DNA of 7,627 nt from an uncultured Gemmatimonadota bacterium (GTDB lineage Bacteria; Gemmatimonadota; Gemmatimonadetes; Gemmatimonadales; Gemmatimonadaceae): assembly GCA_903894655.1 (NCBI GenBank), contig CAITQY010000518.1, positions 1-7,627 of the forward strand. The letters run 5' to 3'. The notes beneath the pieces were generated by a model, which saw nothing but the letters and a program-made list of their open reading frames with translations, did no database searches and was not told the DNA's origin. Positions 1-7,011 of the stretch are shown here, in pieces (position 1 is the stretch's first letter; each line of letters opens with the position of its first letter). Both the position numbers and the translations under genes were made by a program.

Positions 1-2073
1 GAGCGTGTCGGTCTTCCCGCTCGCGACATGGTGCACGTAGTACGCGGCGCCGTTGGAGTACTCGAGCGTGAGGCTGTCACGCCAGCGCGGAAACAATCCA
101 CCATCACGCGTGAGCTGCGTCACCGGCAGCTGACCGCGACGCTTCTCCACGCGCGGAACCGCGCTGCCAATGCCGCCCCACACCATCGGGGTCAGATACA
201 CGTTGTCGCCTTCCTGAAACGCCACATAGCTGCCCGTCGGTGACGGCAGAATTTCGTCGGCGTTCGGGAAGGTGAGATGATCCTGCAGATCGCTGCCGTC
301 GAGCTTCACCGAGCGGAGCGTGGTCCCACTGGCGCGTCCGGTGCCACCGGCGCGCTGTTCGGGCCAGAACACACGGCCATCAGGGCCGACCGAGGGGCGC
401 GGCAGCTGACGACGGGCCTCTCCACCAACCGAGACACCGGACGGTCGGTTGATCAACGCGATGGCGCGACCCGTGTCGCCCGCCGCCGGTGCCAGCGCAT
501 CGAATCGCGTGATGTCGTACCACACGTTGTGCGTCATCGTGCGTCCGCGTGCCGTGGCCCCTTCTCCGCGGGCCACGATCACACTGCGTCCATCGGCCGT
601 CCAGGTGGGATCGGTGTAGTCGCCGGGATCGCGAGACAGCCGCTTCGGCGCGCCACCGGCCGCCGGCACTGTCCACACGTGCCCGCGCGAGGAATCATCC
701 CACGTCACGAAGGCGATGGTGCGGCCATCGGGACTCCACGACGGCGCGAATTCCAGCGGGCCGAAGCTCGCCGGCGTGACCCGACGCGGGGCGCCGGTGG
801 CACCGTCCTGCAGGTGAATGCGGCCCAACGCCTGGAAGGCGATGACGCGACCATCGGGACTCGACGACGGCCAGCGAAAGAACTTCGCCTGCACCGCGTC
901 GTCGGTGATGCGGAACTCCTTGCGCGCCATCTGCGACAGCGTGCGGTGCACCGTGGCGGTAAACGGAATCGTAGACACCGCCCGGGTGGCGACCTCGACG
1001 CGACGCAGCTGGCCGCCCTGCGCGAGCACGATCGACTTGCCGTCGGCCGCCCATTTGTAGCGCGGCAACACGCCGAGGGTCTTGGAGCCGCTCGCCACCA
1101 TCGGATCGATGGGATCCATCAGCAACCGTTCGGCACCCGTCTTGAGATCGCGCAGCCAGAGCGCCGTTCGCGGGCCGAACAGGTGTCCCTTGAACTCCAG
1201 CGTGCCGTCGGGGATCTGCCGGGCGAAGGCGAGGAAGCGGCCATCCGGCGAAATTTCCGGGGCGGCACCGCCGCCACTCGAGAAGCGTGACGCCGCGGCA
1301 TCACCGCTCTCGCCGTTGGTGATGTCGAGCGTTTCGCCGTCGGCAAAAGTGAACCGCCGCAGCTGCATGGAGCCGCCCAGGGGCTCACGCGGGACGACCG
1401 GCATCGAGACCTGGTAGTACAAGTATTTCCCATCAGCGGACACCGACGGCCAGGCCGGGGCGGCATTCACGCCACCCGTGCCGGCGGCCACCAGCGGCAC
1501 GCCGGTCCCGCCGTCCTTGTGGTACATCCAGAGACCGCCAGCCGGCGCCGCGCCTTCTCCCCCTCCGCCGCGCCCGCCTTTGCGGACCACAAGGAACCGG
1601 CCATCGGGGGTCCAGGCGGGCTCGAAGGCGGTGGCGTTCAGGTCGGAGAACACCGGGCGCGGATTGCTGCCGTCGGCGTTCATGACCCACAGGTTGTACT
1701 GCCCGCGCCGGTCCGTAATGAAGGCAATCGTCTTGCCGTCGGGCGAAATCCGCGGCTGGAAGTTCAGCGCCACCCCGCTGTTCTGGGTAAGCACCGTGGC
1801 CGCCCCGCCACCGCTTGGCATGCGGTACACATGGCCCAGCAGGTCGAACACGATCCAGCTCCCGTCGGGCGAGAGATCGACCGACATCCACGTCCCCTCG
1901 CTCGTGGTGAAATCGACGTCGCGGGTCGTCCCGCGCGCGGCGGTGACATCCCATGGGGCGCGCGCGGCCGCGTCCGTCGCGGCGGGCTGCGCCCGTAACG
2001 GCCACACGGCCAGCAGCGTGACGGCGGTGAGACAGCAGGCCTGAAGGGCAACGGGCGCGCGTCGAGTAAACAT
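1..2073 (-). CDS. Secreted PD40/TolB-type beta-propeller protein, probable N-terminal part of an amidohydrolase fusion (3' end outside window)
   Basis: This reading frame is open from an ATG at 2073-2071 to the left edge, giving 691 codons with no stop. Residues 1-29 look like a Sec signal peptide: MFTRR, a hydrophobic stretch, then a likely cut after PLRA. The rest carries WD40-like (PD40) strand motifs of the form (S/T/A)-(P/A)-D-G, at about residues 68, 110, 155, 212, 275, 342, 405, 447, 492 and 563, with a degenerate SPTG at 611. That suggests one or two beta-propellers. Stretches such as FTTSEGTWMSVDLSPDG (55-71), FDLLGHVY and RISPDGKTIAF match what I remember of secreted bacterial TolB-amidohydrolase fusions, in which a metal-dependent amidohydrolase domain follows the propeller; that domain would lie off the window and is not seen. 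A Gly-rich insert sits at 166-180. The protein is probably periplasmic or extracellular. It is transcribed divergently from the susC-like gene. It could also be a TolB-like or S9-peptidase-associated propeller. Confidence is high for the CDS and PD40 repeats, moderate for the amidohydrolase fusion. Confidence 0.85.
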   Translation of the reverse strand, partial: MFTRRAPVALQACCLTAVTLLAVWPLRAQPAATDAAARAPWDVTAARGTTRDVDFTTSEGTWMSVDLSPDGSWIVFDLLGHVYRMPSGGGAATVLTQNSGVALNFQPRISPDGKTIAFITDRRGQYNLWVMNADGSNPRPVFSDLNATAFEPAWTPDGRFLVVRKGGRGGGGEGAAPAGGLWMYHKDGGTGVPLVAAGTGGVNAAPAWPSVSADGKYLYYQVSMPVVPREPLGGSMQLRRFTFADGETLDITNGESGDAAASRFSSGGGAAPEISPDGRFLAFARQIPDGTLEFKGHLFGPRTALWLRDLKTGAERLLMDPIDPMVASGSKTLGVLPRYKWAADGKSIVLAQGGQLRRVEVATRAVSTIPFTATVHRTLSQMARKEFRITDDAVQAKFFRWPSSSPDGRVIAFQALGRIHLQDGATGAPRRVTPASFGPLEFAPSWSPDGRTIAFVTWDDSSRGHVWTVPAAGGAPKRLSRDPGDYTDPTWTADGRSVIVARGEGATARGRTMTHNVWYDITRFDALAPAAGDTGRAIALINRPSGVSVGGEARRQLPRPSVGPDGRVFWPEQRAGGTGRASGTTLRSVKLDGSDLQDHLTFPNADEILPSPTGSYVAFQEGDNVYLTPMVWGGIGSAVPRVEKRRGQLPVTQLTRDGGLFPRWRDSLTLEYSNGAAYYVHHVASGKTDTL

Positions 2074-2131
2074 GGGCGTCGGGACGAGAGTGGGGATGAA
2101 AGCTCGCCAATCCTACGCCCCCGTCCCGCGC

Positions 2132-2147
2132 CTCCGGAAGACCGGAG
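2132..2147. other. Short GC-rich hairpin in the leader of the minus-strand gene
   Basis: CTCCGG (2132-2137) and CCGGAG (2142-2147) form a perfect 6-bp inverted repeat around a 4-nt loop. No T-tract follows on either strand, so it does not look like an intrinsic terminator. It would fall inside the untranslated leader of the PD40 gene, about 60 nt upstream of its ATG. It could be an operator or a leader hairpin, or chance in GC-rich DNA. Confidence 0.25.
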
Positions 2148-2196
2148 CGGCCGTGGATCGCTTCGTCCCTCGCCGGCAGGGCTCGTCACAACAACT

Positions 2197-2225
2197 ATTA
2201 AAAGCGGCCCCGGTTTGACAGCCAA
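2197..2225 (-). promoter_or_regulatory. Candidate sigma70-like promoter for the minus-strand PD40 gene
   Basis: Read on the minus strand, TTGGCT (2225-2220, 4 of 6 to TTGACA) is followed after exactly 17 nt by TTTAAT (2202-2197, 5 of 6 to TATAAT). It lies in the only AT-rich patch of the intergenic region. Transcription would start near 2190 and leave a leader of roughly 115 nt. Its -35 box overlaps by one base the -35 of the opposing plus-strand candidate. This is a pattern match only; the sigma-factor preferences of this organism are unknown. Confidence 0.4.
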
Positions 2226-2243
2226 GTCGTCCGTGGATAACCT
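2215..2243 (+). promoter_or_regulatory. Candidate promoter for the susC-susD-DUF4397 operon
   Basis: A perfect TTGACA -35 box lies at 2215-2220. The -10 is less clear: GATAAC at 2236-2241 (15-nt spacer, 4 of 6) or TAACCT at 2238-2243 (17-nt spacer, 3 of 6). The same stretch can also be read as a weak version of the Bacteroidota primary-sigma promoter (TTTG, about 20 nt, TAnnTTTG), with TTTG at 2214-2217 and TAACCTAG at 2238-2245. Either reading gives a leader of about 90 nt before the ATG at 2341. No riboswitch or binding-site motif was recognised in that leader. Confidence 0.4.
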
Positions 2244-2340
2244 AGGCCAACTGTACCCGTACCAAAGTGACCTCAGCGCTCGTCCAAATCCGCGAGCCTG
2301 CCACGCCCGACGCGCTGATCACCACCACCCGGCACCCTTC

Positions 2341-5300
2341 ATGATGATGAAGCAACGAATACTCACGGTGTTCATGGGGACGCTCCTGTGCGCGTCACAG
2401 GCGTTTGCCCAAACGAAAACCGTGACAGGCAAAGTGACCCGCGACGTCGGCGTTGCGCTCTCCGGCGTCTCGGTCGTCGTGAAGGGCACCCCGACCGTCG
2501 TGCAGACGAACAACAACGGCGAGTACAGCATCCGCGCCGACGTCGGCCAGGTGCTCCAGTACCGCCTCATTGGCTACCTCCCGCAGGAGCGCACCGTCGG
2601 CACCGCGGACGCCATCAGCGTGCAACTCACCAAGTCCGCCGCGAATCTCGACGCCGTCGTGGTCACGGCCCTCGGCCAGACCACCACCCAGCGTAACCTT
2701 GGCACCTCGCAGCAAACCGTCTCCGGCGCCGACGTGGCGCAGACCGGGCGCGAGAACTTCATCAACGGCCTGCAGGGTCGAGTGGCCGGCGTGGAAGTCA
2801 CGAGCACGTCGGGCGTGCCGGGCGCCTCGTCGTCGATCACCATCCGCGGCGTCAGCTCGATCAGCGGCAGCAACCAGCCGCTCATGATCATCGACGGCCT
2901 GCCGATGGACAATAAGACGCTCAACACCGGCTCGCTGGCCTCCGACGCGCCCGGGTCGCTCACGGCGTTCAGCAACCGCGGCATCGACTTCACCAACCGC
3001 GCCGCCGACATCAATCCGGAAGACATCGAGAGCATGGTCGTGCTCAAGGGCCCGGAAGCGGCGGCCCTGTACGGCATCGACGCCGCCAACGGCGCCATCG
3101 TGATCACGACCAAGCGCGGCAAGCCGGGCGTGGGCGGATTCGAGTACAGCAACCGCGTGCGCATGGATCAGACGCGGGCCCGTCCGGAAACGCAGCGCAC
3201 CTATGGCCCCACCTCGGTGGCCGGCAGCGTGCTGGGCTCGTTCTCGTACTTCGGCAATCCGTACGCGGCTGGCACGCAGTTCTATGACAACATCGACGGC
3301 TTCTTTCAGTCGGCTCTGTCGCAGCAGCACAACCTGACCTTCAGCGGCGCCTCGCCGGATGCGAAGGTGAACTATCGCGTCGGCCTCGGCTACAACGCGC
3401 AGGGCAGCGTGATTCCGAACTCTGACTACACCCGCATCAACCTCACGGGGTCGGGCGGCGCCACGGTCACGAGCTGGCTCAAGACCGACCTGTCCATGCA
3501 GTACGCGCAGGCCGACAACGACCAGGCGCTCAAGGGTGACAATGGGCCGCTGATCGGCCTCTTGCTCTGGCCGCAGACCGACAAGGCGAGCGACTACCTC
3601 ACGCCCGCGGGCAACCGTCGCCGCATCACGGCGCTGGCCACGAACTCGGAAACGGACAACCCGTACTTCAGCGTCAACAAGAATCGCGTGAACTCGCGGA
3701 ACGGCCGACTCATTGCGAACCTCGGCCTCACGATCACGCCGTTCAGCTGGGGCTACCTGAAGACGAACATCGGGTCCGACAGCTACACCAACGAGAACCT
3801 GATTCTGCGTCACCCCGAGAGCGCCGGTGTCGCCAACAACAACAACGGCATCCTCGATGTCGCGAACGACGTCACGCGCAACCTGAACGCGCAGACGCTG
3901 TTCAACATCAACCGCATCCAGATCTCCGATAAGTTCTCGCTGAACGGACTCGTCGGCAATCAGATCTCGGAGTTCCGGTCGGAAGTGAGCGGCCTCCTCG
4001 GTCGTGACTTCCTCGATCCGCAGTTCGTGTCGGTGAACAACACGAACGTCCGCACGACGCGCACGAACAAGCAGCAGCGTCGCCTCATGAGCCTGTTCAG
4101 CAGCCTCACGGCGAACTACGACGACTACCTGTTCGTCACCGTGACGGGCCGGAACGACTGGACCTCCACGATCCCGGTCGAGCGCAACTCGTTCTTCTAC
4201 CCGTCGGTGCAGACGAGCTTCATCTTCTCCGAAGCGATTCCGTCGATCGGTAAGTACATGAGCGGTAAGCTCCGCGCGAGCTACGCCGAAGTGGGCAAGG
4301 ACGCGCGCCCGTACGCCTACCGCCCGTCGCTCGAGTTCAAGACCACGTCCAACGGCGGCTACGGCTACGGCTTCACCGGTCCGAACCTCGACCTGCGTCC
4401 GGAGTTCGCGACGTCGTACGAAATCGGCACCGAACTCGGGTTCTTCAACGATCGTCTCGGCCTCGATGTCACGACGTATCGCAAGCAGACCACCGACCAG
4501 ATCGTGAACGACATCCGCGGCAGCTATGCCACGGGATTCATCCTGTTCAATCTGAACGGCGCCTCCACGCGGAACACGGGTCTCGAAGTCACGCTCCGCG
4601 GCACGCCCGTGATGAAGCGCGACGTCACGTGGGACGTGATCGCCAACGTGGAGCGCGCGCGCGGCAAGGTACTCAAGCTGCCCAACGCCCTGCCCGAGTC
4701 GTACGTGTCCGACACGTGGCTGTACGGCAACGTCCGCAACGGCGTCGCCCCGGGACTCTCCACGCGGTCGCTCACCGGCCTCTTCTACCTGCGCGACACG
4801 ATTCCGGGCTCGAAGAAGATCCTCATCGATCCGACCACCGGTCTTCCGCTGCGCTCCACCGCGTTCATCGACGCCGGCTATGATCGCCAGCCCGACTTCA
4901 CCATCGGCCTGACGAACACGATCCGCTACAAGAAGCTCTCCGTCAGCTTCCTCGTCGACATCCGCAAGGGCGGCGATGTGTTCAACGCCACCGAACACTT
5001 CCTGACCACGCGTGGCCTCAGCAATCGCACGCTCGACCGCGATCAGCCGCGCGTCATCGACGGCGTGCTGCGCGACGGCAAGGAAAACACGGCCAATCCC
5101 ACGAAGAACACGATCGTGGTCATTCCCGCCGTGCAGCCGCAGTACTACACCGGCATCAGCGAAGAGCTCTTCATCGAGAAGGACATCAACTGGGTGCGGT
5201 TGCGCGACGTCACCGTGCGCATGGCCCTGCCCGGCAAGTACTTCAAGGCGCGCGAAGCGAGCGCCTATCTCACGGGCACGGACCTGTTCCTCTTCACGAA

Positions 5301-5430
5301 CTACTCCGGTCTCGATCCGATCGTCAACGGCAACAGCGCCGCCGTCGGTGGCTCGTCCGGTGTCGGCATCGATTACGGTAACTTCCCGATGCCGCGCGGA
5401 TTGGCCTTCGGCATCAAGATGGGGTACTAA
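2341..5430 (+). CDS. SusC/RagA-family TonB-dependent outer-membrane transporter
   Basis: This 1029-residue protein has the usual length and order of SusC-type TonB-linked transporters. A signal peptide (about 1-24) ends in SQAFA before QTK. A carboxypeptidase-regulatory-like domain spans about 27-100 (VTGKVT, GVSVVVKG, NNNGEYSI). A TonB-box-like segment LDAVVVTALGQ lies at 103-113. The plug follows, ending in the SusC signature YGIDAANGAIVITTKRG (244-260). A long beta-barrel runs to the C-terminus, including SGLDP (989-993), GVGIDYGNFPMPR and a final strand ending in Tyr. In this family the transporter imports a ligand captured by its SusD partner, powered by TonB-ExbBD. No STN signalling domain precedes the regulatory-like domain, so FecI/FecR-type sigma control is not expected. 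Start choice: three successive ATGs lie at 2341, 2344 and 2347, all giving a good signal peptide, with no Shine-Dalgarno. Upstream in-frame sequence back to 2215 looks non-coding. The substrate is unknown. Confidence 0.95.
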   Translation: MMMKQRILTVFMGTLLCASQAFAQTKTVTGKVTRDVGVALSGVSVVVKGTPTVVQTNNNGEYSIRADVGQVLQYRLIGYLPQERTVGTADAISVQLTKSAANLDAVVVTALGQTTTQRNLGTSQQTVSGADVAQTGRENFINGLQGRVAGVEVTSTSGVPGASSSITIRGVSSISGSNQPLMIIDGLPMDNKTLNTGSLASDAPGSLTAFSNRGIDFTNRAADINPEDIESMVVLKGPEAAALYGIDAANGAIVITTKRGKPGVGGFEYSNRVRMDQTRARPETQRTYGPTSVAGSVLGSFSYFGNPYAAGTQFYDNIDGFFQSALSQQHNLTFSGASPDAKVNYRVGLGYNAQGSVIPNSDYTRINLTGSGGATVTSWLKTDLSMQYAQADNDQALKGDNGPLIGLLLWPQTDKASDYLTPAGNRRRITALATNSETDNPYFSVNKNRVNSRNGRLIANLGLTITPFSWGYLKTNIGSDSYTNENLILRHPESAGVANNNNGILDVANDVTRNLNAQTLFNINRIQISDKFSLNGLVGNQISEFRSEVSGLLGRDFLDPQFVSVNNTNVRTTRTNKQQRRLMSLFSSLTANYDDYLFVTVTGRNDWTSTIPVERNSFFYPSVQTSFIFSEAIPSIGKYMSGKLRASYAEVGKDARPYAYRPSLEFKTTSNGGYGYGFTGPNLDLRPEFATSYEIGTELGFFNDRLGLDVTTYRKQTTDQIVNDIRGSYATGFILFNLNGASTRNTGLEVTLRGTPVMKRDVTWDVIANVERARGKVLKLPNALPESYVSDTWLYGNVRNGVAPGLSTRSLTGLFYLRDTIPGSKKILIDPTTGLPLRSTAFIDAGYDRQPDFTIGLTNTIRYKKLSVSFLVDIRKGGDVFNATEHFLTTRGLSNRTLDRDQPRVIDGVLRDGKENTANPTKNTIVVIPAVQPQYYTGISEELFIEKDINWVRLRDVTVRMALPGKYFKAREASAYLTGTDLFLFTNYSGLDPIVNGNSAAVGGSSGVGIDYGNFPMPRGLAFGIKMGY

Positions 5431-5433
5431 ACC

Positions 5434-7005
5434 ATGAAAACTTTCCGCAAGATCCTCGTGGCCGGCGCCCTGTCGCTGTCCACTATCGGTTGCAACGAGT
5501 TCCTCGACGTCAACAACAACCCGAACGGACCGCAGAAGGTCTCGGCGAATCTGTATCTCGCGCCGATGATCCACTGGATGGTCACGGCGCCGCAGTATGA
5601 TGGTCGCTTCCTGGGCCGCTATACGCAGGAATACGTGGTCACCGGGACCGTGCTCAGCACGTGGGACCGCATGGGCTACGATCCCTCCAGCGACAACGGC
5701 GCGCAGCAGTATCGTGACGTGTATTGGACGCTGGGCCAGAACCTGGTCGACATGACCAACCTCGCCGAAGCCGAAGAACGCTGGGACCTCCTTGGCGTCG
5801 CGAAGCTGATGAAGGCGTGGGGCTGGCAGGTCACGACCGACATGCACGGTGAAATCATCGTCAAGGAAGCGATCGACCAGTCGAAGTTCACGTTCAGCTT
5901 CGACTCGCAGGAGTACGCGTATCAGGAAGTCCAGAAGCTCCTGAACGAAGCGATCGTGTTGCTCAAGCGCACCGACGGTGCGGTGGATCAGGCCTATCTG
6001 GCGCGCACCGACAAGCTGTATGGCGGCGACCGCACCAAGTGGCTCAAGCTGGCGTATGGTATGCTGGCGCTGAACCTGAACCACTATTCCCGGAAGAGCG
6101 GCTACAAGCCGGCCGACGTCATTGCCGCGGTAAACCTGTCGTTCACCAGCAACGCCGACGACGCGCTGCTCACGTACCCGAATACCCAGAACGACGACAT
6201 CAATTTCTGGGGCCGGACGCGCGGCAACTTCAACGCGTATCGTCAGACGCAGTTCGTGGTCGGTCTGATGAACGGCACCCAGTTCGGCGGCGCCGTCGAT
6301 CCGCGCATGACGCGCATGCTGTCGCCGTCCCCTGACGGCCTGTATCGCGGCCTCGACGTGAACGTGGTCGGCTTCGGCGCCCTCACCACCGCGCAGCAGC
6401 CGAACAACGTGTACGGCTACCCGGGCACCGGTGGCCTCGCCGTCCCCGGCCGCTACATCTTCGACGACAAGGCGAAGATCCCGCTCATGACCTACGCGCA
6501 GTTGCAGTTCATCAAGGCGGAGGCGGCGTACAAGCTGGGCGACATGGGCACGGCGCTGGCAGCCTACACGGCCGGCGTCTCGTCGCACATCGACTTCGTG
6601 AACTCTCGCAATCTCGACAACAACCAGTCGCCCACGCAGATCACGGCGGCCGAGAAGGCAGCGTTCCTGGCGAATACGGCGATCGTGCCGGCGTCGTCAG
6701 CCGGGCTGTCGCTCACCCGCATCATGTCGCAGAAGTACATCGCGCAGTGGGGCTGGGGCCACAACGAGATCTGGATGGACATGCGTCGCTACAACTACAC
6801 GGATGTCGATCCGGCCAGCGGCATGCAGGTGTTCCCCGGCTTTACGCCGCCGGTGAGCCTGTATCCCGACAACGGCGGCAAGATCGTGCAGCGCGTCCGT
6901 CCGCGCTTCAACTCGGAGTATGTGTGGAACAGAGCCGGGCTGGAGGCCATTGGCGGTCTCGCGCTCGACTACCACACGAAGCCTCTCTGGATCACTCAAC
7001 CGTAA
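5434..7005 (+). CDS. SusD/RagB-family substrate-binding outer-membrane lipoprotein
   Basis: This 523-residue protein starts 3 nt after the susC-like stop, as expected for a SusC/SusD pair, and is probably translationally coupled to it. A lipoprotein signal (MKTFRK, hydrophobic core) ends at Cys20; the lipobox TIGC is imperfect because position -3 is Thr. Next come NEFLDVNNNPNGP, the typical SusD opening after the lipidated Cys, then helical TPR-like sequence. PLMTYAQLQFIKAEAAYKLG (350-369) and IWMDMRRYNY (446-455) correspond to conserved SusD blocks, and the protein ends in TKPLWITQP. Overall it looks most like the SusD-like_2 group (SusD and RagB outer-membrane lipoproteins). SusD proteins sit on the SusC barrel as a lid and bind the ligand at the cell surface. 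The ligand cannot be read from the sequence. The susC and susD frames are in the same register. No obvious Shine-Dalgarno precedes the ATG; the context is A-rich (ACTAAACC). Confidence 0.93.
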   Translation: MKTFRKILVAGALSLSTIGCNEFLDVNNNPNGPQKVSANLYLAPMIHWMVTAPQYDGRFLGRYTQEYVVTGTVLSTWDRMGYDPSSDNGAQQYRDVYWTLGQNLVDMTNLAEAEERWDLLGVAKLMKAWGWQVTTDMHGEIIVKEAIDQSKFTFSFDSQEYAYQEVQKLLNEAIVLLKRTDGAVDQAYLARTDKLYGGDRTKWLKLAYGMLALNLNHYSRKSGYKPADVIAAVNLSFTSNADDALLTYPNTQNDDINFWGRTRGNFNAYRQTQFVVGLMNGTQFGGAVDPRMTRMLSPSPDGLYRGLDVNVVGFGALTTAQQPNNVYGYPGTGGLAVPGRYIFDDKAKIPLMTYAQLQFIKAEAAYKLGDMGTALAAYTAGVSSHIDFVNSRNLDNNQSPTQITAAEKAAFLANTAIVPASSAGLSLTRIMSQKYIAQWGWGHNEIWMDMRRYNYTDVDPASGMQVFPGFTPPVSLYPDNGGKIVQRVRPRFNSEYVWNRAGLEAIGGLALDYHTKPLWITQP

Positions 7006-7011
7006 TCAGCG

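Noticed and set aside
277..1290. A 337-codon plus-strand open frame opposite the PD40 gene
   Set aside because: It is in codon register with the minus-strand PD40 gene, whose signal peptide and repeated PDG motifs mark it as the true coding strand. The plus-strand translation is Arg-rich and featureless.
1433..2110. A 225-codon minus-strand open frame in another register starting at 2110
   Set aside because: It is an out-of-frame shadow of the PD40 gene, with Arg-rich composition and no domain signature. The frame starting at 2073 gives the signal peptide and propeller motifs.
2080..2128. Inverted repeat CGGGACG (2080-2086) and CGTCCCG (2122-2128) near the minus-strand start codon
   Set aside because: A 7-bp GC-only match with a 35-nt loop is not unusual in such GC-rich DNA, and there is no supporting evidence for a leader switch.
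2151..2238. Direct repeat CCGTGGAT at 2151-2158 and 2231-2238
   Set aside because: Two 8-bp copies 80 bp apart in a GC-rich 267-bp region are expected by chance at a fair rate, and no further copies were seen.
2215..2340. A 42-residue N-terminal extension of the SusC-like protein from a TTG at 2215
   Set aside because: The TTG is part of the perfect TTGACA box. The extension is hydrophilic and would bury the signal peptide internally. Starting at the ATG cluster at 2341-2349 gives a normal signal peptide.
5421..5424. GGGG as a possible Shine-Dalgarno for the susD-like gene
   Set aside because: It is part of the conserved-type susC C-terminus (Met-Gly-Tyr codons), and it lacks the AGGAGG pattern.
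2395..6588. A 1397-codon minus-strand open frame antisense to the susC and susD genes
   Set aside because: It lies in exact codon register with the real genes and stays open only because they avoid TTA, CTA and TCA. Its translation is rich in Arg, Val, Ala and Glu with no recognisable domain, while the plus strand has clear SusC and SusD signatures throughout.
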